Below are positions 26,751 through 34,972 of a DNA stretch of 64,000 bases, in pieces (positions within the stretch are counted from its first letter, which is position 1; the number at the start of each line of letters is the position of its first letter). The position numbers and the translations under genes were made by a program. This DNA is from Tropicimonas sp. IMCC34011 (GTDB lineage Bacteria > Pseudomonadota > Alphaproteobacteria > Rhodobacterales > Rhodobacteraceae): contig NZ_QMEJ01000001.1 of the NCBI RefSeq assembly GCF_003390865.1, forward strand, positions 434,001 to 498,000, written 5' to 3'. The notes under the pieces are model-generated. The model had not been told where the DNA came from. It saw only the letters and a program-made list of their open reading frames with translations, and made no database searches.

Positions 26751-28007
26751 ATGAAAGCCAGTCCCATGACCTTCCCCACGCTCACCCGCGCCGCCGGTGC
26801 CCTCTCCCTCCTCCTCGCTGCCGGGTGCGGCACCCCGCACCAGCCCGCCAACCTCGAGCCCGCCACCCGCGGCGGCGCCTACCAGGCGCAGTACCGCCTG
26901 CCCGAGGGGCGCGGAGATGCAGGCGCCCTCCTGCGCTCCGCGGCGATGAACCTAGAGCGCTGCGCGGACGGGGCCGGCCCGATCGCGAATGAAACATACG
27001 CCGCCGTCAGCAAGCTTTCGGGCGACATTCCGCGCGGCCTCGGCGGTGAGCTTCTGTCCCGCGGGGATCTCGTCGATCTGCGCGTGCCGCAGGACGAGAC
27101 CTTCACTGGCACTTTCGTCGTGTCCCGCGACGGCACCTTGAAGCTGCCGTTCATCGCCCCGGTGCCGGCGCAGGGCCGGACCACGGAGCAGGTCGCCTCG
27201 GACATCAGGGCGGCCCTCGTCGGCGGTGGTTTCTATGCCGCCACACCGGCCGTTTCCCTTCTGGTCGCCGACTTCGCGCCCGCCCATGTCGCCGTCGCGG
27301 GCGCCGTGTTCGAGCCGCAGCCGGTTCAGATCGGTGGCGTTTCAGGCGACCGGATCGACAGCCTCCGGCAATCCGCACTCGGCGCCTCGACCGAGGCGCG
27401 CAACCTCTCGGCCGCGATCCGCAATGCCGGCGGCGTGCGTCCCGATGCGGATCTCGCCCGCGTGCGTCTCACCCGCGGCGGCACCAACTACGTGCTGGAC
27501 CTGCGGGGCATGATCGCCGGCAGCGCGGCGGACGACGTGATGCTGCTGACCGGAGACCAGATCCACGTTCCATCCCGCCACTGCTTCCAAGACAATCTCA
27601 TGCGCCCGAGCCCGATCAGCCCGCCGGGCATTTCCCTCTACCTGTCGAACCTCACGCAGCCCGCCACCGGCAACGCCATTTCCGCCATCGGCCAGACCGT
27701 GCGGGAGGTGCCCTATGGAACGCGCTTCATGCAGGCGGTGGTGGATGCCAACTGTGTCGGCGGCGCCCGGGCAACCAGCGCGAACCGCTCCGCCGCGCTG
27801 TTCTCCCGCAACCCCGTCACCGGCGTCTCCGTCGTGATCGAGCGCAGCATCGAGGACATGCGCGCCCGCGCCGACCGTGACGATTACGACCCCTACCTGC
27901 TGCCGGGCGACAGCATCGCCTGCTACGACAGCGGCATGACGAACCTTGCGGAAGTCGGCCGCGTCGTCGGGACCGTCACCGCGGGGCTGCTCGTGCCGGG
28001 CCTCTGA
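26751..28007 (+). CDS. Outer-membrane polysaccharide export lipoprotein, Wza-like
   Basis: A 418-residue protein with a lipoprotein signal and lipobox (LLAAGC, Cys26 from this start), so it should be acylated and outer-membrane bound. A Poly_export-type domain (LLSRGDLVDLRVPQDETFTGTFVVSRDGTLKLPFI, about 100-135) is followed by SLBB-like repeats (VAVAGAVFEPQPVQIGGV; IRNAGGVRPDADLARVRLTR). It is expected to form the outer-membrane exit for exopolysaccharide together with the Wzz-like protein. An ATG five codons later (26766) is an alternative start; neither has a strong Shine-Dalgarno. Confidence 0.82.
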   Translation: MKASPMTFPTLTRAAGALSLLLAAGCGTPHQPANLEPATRGGAYQAQYRLPEGRGDAGALLRSAAMNLERCADGAGPIANETYAAVSKLSGDIPRGLGGELLSRGDLVDLRVPQDETFTGTFVVSRDGTLKLPFIAPVPAQGRTTEQVASDIRAALVGGGFYAATPAVSLLVADFAPAHVAVAGAVFEPQPVQIGGVSGDRIDSLRQSALGASTEARNLSAAIRNAGGVRPDADLARVRLTRGGTNYVLDLRGMIAGSAADDVMLLTGDQIHVPSRHCFQDNLMRPSPISPPGISLYLSNLTQPATGNAISAIGQTVREVPYGTRFMQAVVDANCVGGARATSANRSAALFSRNPVTGVSVVIERSIEDMRARADRDDYDPYLLPGDSIACYDSGMTNLAEVGRVVGTVTAGLLVPGL

Positions 28008-28044
28008 CGCACCGGGAAGAGACCGATCGGGTGCACGCGAAGGG

Positions 28045-28076
28045 CCCGGAGCGATGCGGATCGCTCCGGGTCTTTC
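28045..28076 (+). terminator. Intrinsic terminator after the Wza-like gene
   Basis: A perfect 11-base-pair stem (28045-28055 with 28060-28070), a 4-base loop, then TCTTTC. It begins 37 bases after the stop and is the best-formed terminator of this locus. Confidence 0.75.
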
Positions 28077-28381
28077 AGTTCGGGGATGCTGTTCGGAGCG
28101 CGCGTCGAAGCCGTCGGAGGCCTCTGCACGCGGTCGTCCCTAGCCCGGCCCGACCAGTGAGGCTGGCGACGACGCTAGGACATTGCCGCGCGCCAGGCCT
28201 TCGAACGCTCGTACCATCCCGATGTCATACCAGGGTGCGAGCTGAGAAGATCACAGACGCCTCCCCCTTGCCGGGAAGCCTCCATCCTGAACGCCGGGTG
28301 CCGGCCTCACCCGCGCTCGGTGCTCGTCACACCGGTGGGGTTCTGTCGGCGGCATCACCTACCCCGGGTCCGTCTTCACTA
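28077..28381. other. Non-coding stretch between Wza-like and histidine kinase genes
   Basis: About 305 bases between the terminator and the stop of the converging kinase gene. No convincing gene, repeat or RNA fold was recognised. A plus-strand open frame passes through it but continues antisense to the kinase and looks like a shadow. Confidence 0.3.
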
Positions 28382-30898
28382 TCAGGGAGCGTTGCTCTCC
28401 AGTTCGGCGACGAAACCGGGCCGGATCCGCGTCCAGAGATCGGCGAGCGCCTCGATTTCCCGGTCCGGACGCGTCCCCTCTTTCGCTTCGGTCTCGATCC
28501 GGGCGAGGGTCTCCCGCAGCTCGCCAAGACCGAAGGCCGCGCAGGATCCGGCCTGTCGGTGCGCCTGTGCCGCGAGAGCGCCCATGTCATCCTCGTCCGG
28601 GAATACGGCGACGGCAGCGTCCATCTCGCCGATGAACTTCGCCACGAGCCGTCGCAGCACATCCGGGTCCGTACCGTCCTTCAGGGCCGCGAGGCTGGCC
28701 GTGGCAGGCGCTGCCTCCGGGGACGTATCGCCGAGAAGAGCCATGATCCGCGAGAGGGCGGCGCGGTCGATGGGCTTGGAAATCGAATGCTCCATCCCGG
28801 CCTCCCTGAACCGCGCGACCTCCTCCGGCAGCGCATGGGCCGTTACCGCCACGATCGGCGTCCGGGCACAGGGGCCGCTCCCGGAGCGAATGCGGCGGGC
28901 CGCCTCCTGCCCGTCCATCACGGGCATGGAAATATCCATCAGGATCACGTCGAAGCGCCGGCGCTCCGCCCACTCGACGCCGGCCTGACCGTTCACCGCT
29001 TCCGTCACCTCATGCCCGTCCGACTGGAGCATCTCGCGGGCGACGAACCGGTTGATCTCGTTGTCCTCCACCAGCAGGATCGAGAGCGGCCGTGCGCCCG
29101 GACCGGGCGCATCCGCGGCAAGCGGCGTGCCGGAGACGGCCTGATCGGCGGCGACCATCGGCAGGCGCACCCAGAAGAGGCTTCCCTCCCCGGGCTCGCT
29201 CTCCGCGCCGATCCGGCCGCCCATGATCTCCACGAGACGCCGCGCGATGCCGAGACCGAGCCCGGTCCCGCCGGCCTGCCGCGCATAGGACGAATCCACC
29301 GTCTCGAAATCCTGGAAGATCCGGCCCAGATCCTCCGGCGAGATACCGATCCCGCTGTCGATCACGCGGATTTCCAGAAGATCGTTGCCAAGCGCTTCGG
29401 CCTCGATCTCCACCGCTCCGCCGCGGGTGAACTTCAGCGCGTTGCCGACGAGGTTCAGAAGAACCTGCCGCAGCCGCCGCGCATCCCCCTTCAGCGGGCC
29501 CACCGGGGCCCCGGCCCAGCTCCAGCCGAGTGCGTTGCCGTTCGCCGCGGCGAGGCTGGCGGTCGTCTCCACCACCCCGTCGAGGAGGCGCGCGGGATCG
29601 AACACGCGGGTCTCCGCGGTGAGTTTGCCCGCCTCGTACTTGGAAAGATCGAGCACATCGTTGATCAGGCCCAGGAGATGGTTCCCGGTGCCATGCATCG
29701 TGTCCACGAGCCCCGCCTGCCGCTGGCTCAGGTCGGTGTCCCGCATGAGCTGGATCGATCCGAGGAGACCGTTCAGCGGCGTGCGCATCTCGTGGCTCAT
29801 CACCGCGAGGAACTCCGCCTTCGCCTTCTCCCCGGCCAGAGCCTTGTCCCGGGCCTCGGTGAGCCCCTCCTCGGCCAGCTTGCGGCGGGAGATGTCCCGG
29901 ATGAACGACACGTAGACAGGGCCGTCCGGCCCCTTCGCCCGGTCCACCGAAAGCTCGACGGGGAAGGCCCTCCCGTCCTTCGAACGCCCCATAAGCTCGA
30001 ACTGTTGCTCCGCCGGGTCCGGGCGGCGGCCGGATTCCAGAAACTGCAGCGCGCCTTCGCGGGCCGCCTCCGGATCTTCGTCGGGGAACAGCAGGGACAG
30101 GGCGTCCGCGCCGCGCGCCTCCTCTTCCGAATAGCCGAAGATGGCGCGAGCGGCGCGATTCGATTCGAGGATTCGTCCCGCTTCGTCCGTCACCAGGATC
30201 GCGTCGAGGGAGGTCTCCACGATGGTGCGCATCCGGGTCCCCGTCTGCTCGATCAGCCGCGCCCGCGACGCGCTCAGACGATTGAGGCGGAGGAGCCAGA
30301 ACGCCAGAAGCGCGAGGCCCGCGAAGAGGACGAGCAGAAGAGCGGCCATGCGCGACAGCGTCTCCATCACCTGCTCGCGCCGCGTCTCGGCCATGTCGAC
30401 GAACGTGGCGAGACCGGAGAGCGTCAGCGTGCGGACATCGTCGGTCCGGTCTGCCGCCGCCGCGGCCAGGTCCGGCGTCGCCGCGCGCAAGGCGGCGTCC
30501 CCGGCGTCGATGGCGGGGATGCTGGCGTCGAGGAATGCCCGCACCTCCTCCAGCGCGCCGTCGAACGCCGCATCTGCACGCAGCTCCGAATAGACCTCGC
30601 CCGAGGAGAGAGTCGCGATCCGGCTGTAGAAGACATCGAAGCGCCGGCGCACGGCATCGAGCGCGCCCGGGTCCCTCTGCGCCTCCGAGAGCGCAAGCCG
30701 GAGCCGCAAATACTCCACGTCGAGCTGCGCAAGGCTCCACTCCACGTCGTCCGAACTGGCCGTGGCCAGATCGTCTATTTCCCGCAGCGCACTCGTCACG
30801 ATCCAGAGCACGAGCGCCGCGGCAAGGACAATGGTCCCTGCCGCGGCGAGCGCTCCGCCGATCCGTCGCGGGATCGTCCCGGTCCCCAGTGATGCCAC
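28382..30898 (-). CDS. Hybrid sensor histidine kinase with PAS, receiver and HPt domains
   Basis: An 838-residue membrane kinase. Order: membrane segment (about 16-38); helical periplasmic sensor (about 40-180); second membrane segment (about 185-205); PAS (about 222-338); HisKA with H369 in MSHEMRTPLNG; HATPase with N486, DSGIGIS and GGTGLGLGIA; receiver with D655 in VILMDISMPVMDG; C-terminal HPt with H780 in AQAHRQAGSCAAFG. This is a full phosphorelay module that needs an external response regulator; the orphan LuxR-type regulator at 34175 is the obvious candidate. The GTG at 30898 is chosen because GGAAGG lies 8 bases upstream and the frame upstream shadows the small periplasmic gene. Probably co-transcribed with that gene, 31 bases before it. 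Confidence 0.88.
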   Translation of the reverse strand: MASLGTGTIPRRIGGALAAAGTIVLAAALVLWIVTSALREIDDLATASSDDVEWSLAQLDVEYLRLRLALSEAQRDPGALDAVRRRFDVFYSRIATLSSGEVYSELRADAAFDGALEEVRAFLDASIPAIDAGDAALRAATPDLAAAAADRTDDVRTLTLSGLATFVDMAETRREQVMETLSRMAALLLVLFAGLALLAFWLLRLNRLSASRARLIEQTGTRMRTIVETSLDAILVTDEAGRILESNRAARAIFGYSEEEARGADALSLLFPDEDPEAAREGALQFLESGRRPDPAEQQFELMGRSKDGRAFPVELSVDRAKGPDGPVYVSFIRDISRRKLAEEGLTEARDKALAGEKAKAEFLAVMSHEMRTPLNGLLGSIQLMRDTDLSQRQAGLVDTMHGTGNHLLGLINDVLDLSKYEAGKLTAETRVFDPARLLDGVVETTASLAAANGNALGWSWAGAPVGPLKGDARRLRQVLLNLVGNALKFTRGGAVEIEAEALGNDLLEIRVIDSGIGISPEDLGRIFQDFETVDSSYARQAGGTGLGLGIARRLVEIMGGRIGAESEPGEGSLFWVRLPMVAADQAVSGTPLAADAPGPGARPLSILLVEDNEINRFVAREMLQSDGHEVTEAVNGQAGVEWAERRRFDVILMDISMPVMDGQEAARRIRSGSGPCARTPIVAVTAHALPEEVARFREAGMEHSISKPIDRAALSRIMALLGDTSPEAAPATASLAALKDGTDPDVLRRLVAKFIGEMDAAVAVFPDEDDMGALAAQAHRQAGSCAAFGLGELRETLARIETEAKEGTRPDREIEALADLWTRIRPGFVAELESNAP

Positions 30899-30929
30899 CT
30901 TGCGTTCCTTCCCGGATGACGCCCGGAGG

Positions 30930-31439
30930 TTAGGGGAGCACGTCGATGCGATCCAGCTGCCAGATGCTGCGGGAGTAGATCGCCTCGGTCCGGTAGTCCG
31001 GCGAGGCGTCGAAGGGATAGACGATCCAGAGCGGTCCCTTGCCCCGGACGGACATCGGCTCCCCGTTGTTAAGATAGGCCACGATGGCGCCGCCCTCCAC
31101 CGCGTCCCCGGCGGGGATCTCGACGGCATAATCGTTGATCGCGGTGGCCATCAGCGTCTCGCCCTCGCCGCCGAGCTCGTCCATGAGGCGGGCCAGCGAC
31201 ACGCCGGTGAAGGTCTGCGGACCCTCGGTCCAGATCGTTTCCGTCTCGATGGTCACGGGCTCCAGACCTTCGAGCATGGCCCGGTCGAAGAGGGCTGCCC
31301 CCTCGTCGTTGGTTCGGGCGATGGCGCCGGTCACGGTCAGGAGGGTCTCGCCCGTGGGCGCCGGAAGCTCCTGCGCCGAAACGGGTCCGGCGCAGAGGGC
31401 GAAGGCGGCAAGAGAGGCTGCGCGGAGGAGCTGTATCAT
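30930..31439 (-). CDS. Small periplasmic protein with a molybdopterin-oxidoreductase-like (SUOX-type) domain, kinase partner
   Basis: A 169-residue secreted protein with a signal peptide (about 1-22, ending VSAQE). The mature part resembles the sulfite-oxidase-type molybdopterin-binding fold in short form (LLTVTGAIARTN, FTGVSLARLMDELG, NDYAVEIPAGDAVEGGAIVAY, RGKGPLWIVYPFD, RSIWQLDRIDVLP). The only cysteine (Cys16) lies in the signal peptide, so the usual Mo-ligating Cys is missing and catalysis is unlikely. It is upstream of, and probably in one operon with, the hybrid kinase, so a ligand-binding or sensory helper role is inferred. The ATG at 31439 follows AAGGTGA. Confidence 0.7.
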   Translation of the reverse strand: MIQLLRAASLAAFALCAGPVSAQELPAPTGETLLTVTGAIARTNDEGAALFDRAMLEGLEPVTIETETIWTEGPQTFTGVSLARLMDELGGEGETLMATAINDYAVEIPAGDAVEGGAIVAYLNNGEPMSVRGKGPLWIVYPFDASPDYRTEAIYSRSIWQLDRIDVLP

Positions 31440-31524
31440 CGTCGTCTCACCTTGATCGATTGGGGTCGGACCCGGATGTGCCACGGGCGCCGGGCTTCGG
31501 GGAGGGGAGCATCGGCAGAGCCCC

Positions 31525-31542
31525 CCTATCCGAACGGATAGG
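31525..31542. promoter_or_regulatory. Perfect copy of the exopolysaccharide-locus palindrome (kinase operon promoter)
   Basis: CCTATCCGAACGGATAGG, a perfect 8-2-8 palindrome centred 95 bases upstream of the periplasmic/kinase operon start. AGCCC and GGGCT flank it (31519-31549), so it could also fold as a hairpin 17 bases after the galU stop and help to end galU transcription. Because the same sequence recurs where no gene ends, an operator is the better reading. Confidence 0.72.
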
Positions 31543-31559
31543 ACGGGCTCCTCCGGATC

Positions 31560-32450
31560 TCAGGCGGCCTGCACGCGCGGAGCGGAGAGGCGGCGCAGGA
31601 CGGAGGCGCGAAGCCTTCCGGCCAGCTCGGGTCGCTCCATCGCGCAGGCAAGACAGGCCTCGACATATCCCGCGACCGAGCCGCAATCGAAGCGCTCGCC
31701 CTCGAACCGGAATCCCGCGACGGGAACCTCGCCCGCATCGGCATTGATCGCATCGGTAAGCTGGATCTCGCCGCCGGCGCCCGGCGGGATCTCATCGAGC
31801 CGCGCGAAGACGGAGGGCGCGAGAACGTAGCGGCCGACCACGGCGAGGCGGGACGGTGCGGCGATGGCCTGGGGCTTCTCGACGAGGCCCCGCGCGGTGG
31901 CCAGCCGGCCGGACACGCTCTCCACGTCGAGGATGCCGTAGGAACTGACCTCCTCGGGCCGGACCTCCATCGTCGCAAGGACGTGGCCGCCATGCCCGGC
32001 ATGGGCTTCCACCATCTGCGCAAGGCATCCCTTCGGCGCCCGGATCACGTCATCGGGCAGAAGGACGGCGAAGGGACGGCTCCCGACGAGATCCCTCGCG
32101 AGGCCGACGGCATGACCGAGGCCGAGCGGCTCCGGCTGATGCACGACGCTGAGGGCCCCCTCGGGCAGCCGCGTCCCTGCAAGCGCCTGAAGCAGCCCGG
32201 TCTTCCCGCCGGCCTCCAGCTTGCGCTCGAGCTCCGGCGCTTCGGCGAAGTGCCGCTCAAGGGCGGCCTTGCCGGGCGCGCTGACGAAGACGAACTCCTC
32301 GATGCCGGCGTCGCGGGCCTCCTCGACGGCGTACTCGATCAGCGGACGGTCGAGAAGCGGCAGCATCTCCTTCGGGACGGCCTTGGTTGCGGGCAGGAAC
32401 CGGGTGCCGAGTCCGGCGACGGGAAAGACGGCGATCTTGACGTGTGACAT
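31560..32450 (-). CDS. galU: UTP-glucose-1-phosphate uridylyltransferase
   Basis: Makes UDP-glucose from UTP and glucose-1-phosphate, a donor for exopolysaccharide synthesis. The 296-residue protein has the nucleotidyltransferase signature VAGLGTRFLPATKAVPKEMLP, then FVFVSAPGKAALERHF, the VLLPDDVI metal site and FEGERFDCGSVAGYVEA near the C-terminus, all typical of GalU. The ATG at 32450 follows GGAGA. It lies 24 bases downstream of the fusion glycosyltransferase gene on the same strand and probably shares its promoter. Confidence 0.93.
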   Translation of the reverse strand: MSHVKIAVFPVAGLGTRFLPATKAVPKEMLPLLDRPLIEYAVEEARDAGIEEFVFVSAPGKAALERHFAEAPELERKLEAGGKTGLLQALAGTRLPEGALSVVHQPEPLGLGHAVGLARDLVGSRPFAVLLPDDVIRAPKGCLAQMVEAHAGHGGHVLATMEVRPEEVSSYGILDVESVSGRLATARGLVEKPQAIAAPSRLAVVGRYVLAPSVFARLDEIPPGAGGEIQLTDAINADAGEVPVAGFRFEGERFDCGSVAGYVEACLACAMERPELAGRLRASVLRRLSAPRVQAA

Positions 32451-32474
32451 CGGAAGGTCTCCTTCGAGGTGGGA

Positions 32475-33881
32475 TCAGTAGGCGCCGCGGCCGCCGAAGA
32501 CGGCTCGGAAGGTGCAAGAAATCAGCAAAATGTCTAAGATCAGGCTGCGGGAGCGGGCATAGGCCAGGTCCATGTCGATCATCTTGTCGAAACCGACCTC
32601 GGCACGGCCCGAGACCTGCCATACTCCGGTCAGTCCCGGCTTCACCGCGAGTCGCCCCAGCGCGTGGCCGGGATAGGCCGCGACCTCCTGCGGCAGGGCG
32701 GGACGCGGGCCGACGACGGACATCTCTCCGCGCAGGATGTTCAGAATTTGCGGCAGCTCGTCGATGGAGAACCGGCGGAGGATCCGGCCCACCCGCGTGA
32801 CCCTGGGATCGGTGCGGGACTTGAAGCAGACGCCCTCCCGGTCCGACTCCGCCAGGAGGGCGTCCCGCCGCGCCTCGGCATCCACATGCATCGAGCGGAA
32901 CTTCAGCATGGTGAAGGGGACGCCGTCCTTGCCGATGCGGGTCTGCCGGAAGAAGACCGGACCGCGGCTGTCGAGGCGCAGGGCGACGGCGACGAGTCCG
33001 AAGAGCGGCGCGAGCGCGATCAATCCGCCCCCCGCAAGCGCGATGTCGAGCATGCGGCGGAGGGGAGCGACGCCGTCCCCCTGCCCCGTTGCATGACGCA
33101 GGGCGCGCACGAGGAACGCGGCGTTGCCCCAGAGGTAGCGGCCGGCCATGCGCCGTGGCTCCATCGCGAGGCGCCAGATCCATTCGCAGCGCAGGCGCCG
33201 AACGAGCTTTGGCGCACGCCGCACGCGTCCCGCGAGAAAGTCGAAGAGCGCACCGACGCCGAGGGACAGGCGCGGCCTGAGACACTCCGCGTTCCGGGCA
33301 AGCCAGAGATCCTGCCGGGGCACGCCGAGCGCGACGAGGAGAATGTCCGCCCCCGAGGTATTGATCGCCGCACGCGTGGCGGTCTCATCCTCGAGGTCCC
33401 CGTAACCGTCCCGCGTTCCGGCGATGCGAAGCCCGGGAATGCTCAGAGCGAGCCGGTCCGCGGCGGCCGAAGCCACCCCCGGGCGCCCCCCGAGAAGAAA
33501 GACGGATAGACCGCGGCGGGCCGCCTCGTGCAGGAGAGCGGGGACGAAATCGGTCCCGTTGAGGTTCTCCGTCACCCGCTGTCCGCTCATCCGCGCGCCG
33601 ATCTCGATCCCGATCCCGTCCGGCAGGACCGCATCGGCCGTGACCAGCGCATCGGCATAGTCGGCATTCCGCGCGGCGACATTGGCGCAATGGGCATTGA
33701 GGAAGGCGACCCGCGATCGGCGGCCCGGCTCCAGGAGGTGCTCGATCATCGCAGCCGATGTCGCGGAGGCGATGTCGATCCCGAACAGACGCACGGGAGA
33801 CGGGCGCTCCGGCGCGGACCGTGACACGAAGCGGGTGTCATGGGGGGGAAAGAAGGTGGCGGGCGACGGGGCGAAGGTCAT
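32475..33881 (-). CDS. Fusion protein: GT26 (WecG/TagA/CpsF) glycosyltransferase plus initiating sugar-phosphate transferase
   Basis: One 468-residue protein holds two enzymes that are usually separate. Residues about 31-265 are a GT26 domain (FLNAHCANVAARN, ADAVLPDGIGIEIGARMSG, LLVALGVPRQDLWLARN). A membrane segment (about 278-302) leads to a polyprenyl-phosphate hexose-1-phosphate transferase domain (303-468) with FRQTRIGKDG, MLKFRSM, FSIDELPQILNILRGEMSVV, GPRPALP and KPGLTGVWQVSGR. The second domain should load the first sugar phosphate on undecaprenyl phosphate; the first domain should add the next sugar. The ATG at 33881 is used because residues upstream are not GT26-like; its Shine-Dalgarno is weak. 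The sugars are unknown. Confidence 0.88.
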   Translation of the reverse strand: MTFAPSPATFFPPHDTRFVSRSAPERPSPVRLFGIDIASATSAAMIEHLLEPGRRSRVAFLNAHCANVAARNADYADALVTADAVLPDGIGIEIGARMSGQRVTENLNGTDFVPALLHEAARRGLSVFLLGGRPGVASAAADRLALSIPGLRIAGTRDGYGDLEDETATRAAINTSGADILLVALGVPRQDLWLARNAECLRPRLSLGVGALFDFLAGRVRRAPKLVRRLRCEWIWRLAMEPRRMAGRYLWGNAAFLVRALRHATGQGDGVAPLRRMLDIALAGGGLIALAPLFGLVAVALRLDSRGPVFFRQTRIGKDGVPFTMLKFRSMHVDAEARRDALLAESDREGVCFKSRTDPRVTRVGRILRRFSIDELPQILNILRGEMSVVGPRPALPQEVAAYPGHALGRLAVKPGLTGVWQVSGRAEVGFDKMIDMDLAYARSRSLILDILLISCTFRAVFGGRGAY

Positions 33882-34048
33882 GGCGAGGGATCCGGGCTGG
33901 TGGCTGTTGACCCCCCGATGCTGCGTGGCCGCCCCCCGTCCGGCAACGCGGCGAAGGGAGAGGCCGGGCGCGCGGATGCCCCACTGACCATTCCCAACGG
34001 AGGGCGGGTCCCTCTTTCGGGCGCGGACCCTTCGCATCGGGGCGCTCC

Positions 34049-34066
34049 CCTATCCGGCCGGATAGG
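34049..34066. promoter_or_regulatory. Perfect copy of the exopolysaccharide-locus palindrome (divergent promoter)
   Basis: CCTATCCGGCCGGATAGG, a perfect 8-2-8 palindrome in the 293-base region between the divergent fusion glycosyltransferase (start 33881) and LuxR-type regulator (start 34175). It is about 117 bases from the regulator start. No gene ends nearby, so it is not a terminator. A lone half-site, CGGATAGG, recurs at 34141-34148. Confidence 0.75.
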
Positions 34067-34163
34067 AGGACTCGCCCCCCTCGCCCTGTTTTCGTCATCT
34101 TTTTCGTGCTTTGTACGTGCATCGCGTTCATACTCGCACGCGGATAGGTAGAAGACCGATCGG

Positions 34164-34174
34164 GAGACCTCGCC
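34164..34174 (+). promoter_or_regulatory. Leader sequence shared with the Wzz-like gene
   Basis: GAGACCTCGCC directly precedes ATGAC here, and the same 11 bases precede C-ATGAC of the Wzz-like gene (34961-34971). In both, a GATAG-containing segment lies about 20 bases further upstream. The match suggests a common promoter/leader and supports the start at 34175. Confidence 0.5.
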
Positions 34175-34864
34175 ATGACCCAAGACGCGCTCACAACTGC
34201 CCGTCCTGCCGGCGTCTCGTCCCCGGACCGCCGCCCCGGCAGAGGGAGCGACATGCGCATTCTCATCGCGGACGACCACGAGCTCCTGCGGGACATGCTG
34301 GTGCTCTATTTCGAGGGCGAGGCCGGCTTCGAGGTCGAAACCGCCGCCGACCGGGCCAGCGCCGAGGCGCGCATGGCCGAGACCCCGTACGACCTCGTCC
34401 TCCTCGATTATTCCATGCCGGGAATGGACGGGATCGCCTCCCTGGACGAGATCCTCGCCCGTAAGGATGCGCCGCGCGTCGCGATCATCTCCGGCACCGC
34501 GAGCCCGGAGATCGCCGAGCAGGCGCTGGCCTCTGGCGCGGCGGGCTTTCTGCCCAAGACGCTCTCCGCCCGGTCCCTCGTCAATGCCGTGCGCTTCATG
34601 GCGATGGGGGAGCAATATGCCCCGCTCGACTTCCTGCGCGGCGGGGACGATGGCCCGGCCCATCCGCTGACGGAGAAGCTGTCCCAGCGCGAGATCCAGG
34701 TCCTCGAAGGGCTGACGCAGGGCAAGTCCAACAAGGAGATCGCCCGCGATCTCGACATCCGCGAGCCGACCGTGAAGCTCCACATGAAAACGCTCTACCG
34801 CAAGATCGGCGCGTCGAACCGGACCCAGGCGGCGATGATCGCCAAGGACGCCGGCCTCTTCTGA
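34175..34864 (+). CDS. LuxR/NarL-family response regulator of the exopolysaccharide locus
   Basis: A 229-residue regulator with a receiver domain (IADDHELLRDML, phospho-acceptor D78 in LVLLDYSMPGMDG, Lys in FLPKTLSARS) and a C-terminal NarL-type helix-turn-helix (LSQREIQVLEGLTQGKSNKEIARDL, VKLHMKTLYRKIGA). It is an orphan regulator inside the locus and the likely partner of the hybrid kinase and HPt at 28382. I propose that it binds the CCTATCCG-NN-CGGATAGG palindromes, two of which flank it. The first 26 residues are poorly conserved in type; an ATG at 34253 with AGAGGGAG upstream is the alternative start, giving 203 residues. Confidence 0.87.
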   Translation: MTQDALTTARPAGVSSPDRRPGRGSDMRILIADDHELLRDMLVLYFEGEAGFEVETAADRASAEARMAETPYDLVLLDYSMPGMDGIASLDEILARKDAPRVAIISGTASPEIAEQALASGAAGFLPKTLSARSLVNAVRFMAMGEQYAPLDFLRGGDDGPAHPLTEKLSQREIQVLEGLTQGKSNKEIARDLDIREPTVKLHMKTLYRKIGASNRTQAAMIAKDAGLF

Positions 34865-34882
34865 GCTATCCCTCCGGATAGG
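34865..34882. promoter_or_regulatory. Near-perfect copy of the exopolysaccharide-locus palindrome (Wzz-like promoter)
   Basis: GCTATCCCTCCGGATAGG, two mismatches from the perfect copies, directly after the regulator stop and centred about 100 bases before the Wzz-like start. A further lone left half (CTATCC) is at 34908-34913. It might also serve as a weak hairpin at the end of the regulator gene. Confidence 0.6.
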
Positions 34883-34972
34883 GGGCGATACGGCCGGGGC
34901 CCGGCGCTATCCCCACCGGCACGCGCAGGCGGCAACAGAGAGCGATAGTGTGGCGGCGAGGAGACCTCGCCC

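Noticed and set aside
28031-30892. Very long plus-strand open frame (about 950 codons)
   Set aside because: It runs antisense to the hybrid kinase, whose domains and motifs are unmistakable. Its translation is rich in Arg, His and Gly with no domain; it is a shadow caused by high GC.
31519-31549. Palindrome at 31525 read as the galU terminator
   Set aside because: It could fold and lies just after galU, but the same sequence occurs at 34049, where no gene ends, and there is no T-run. An operator explains all copies better, though a double role is possible.
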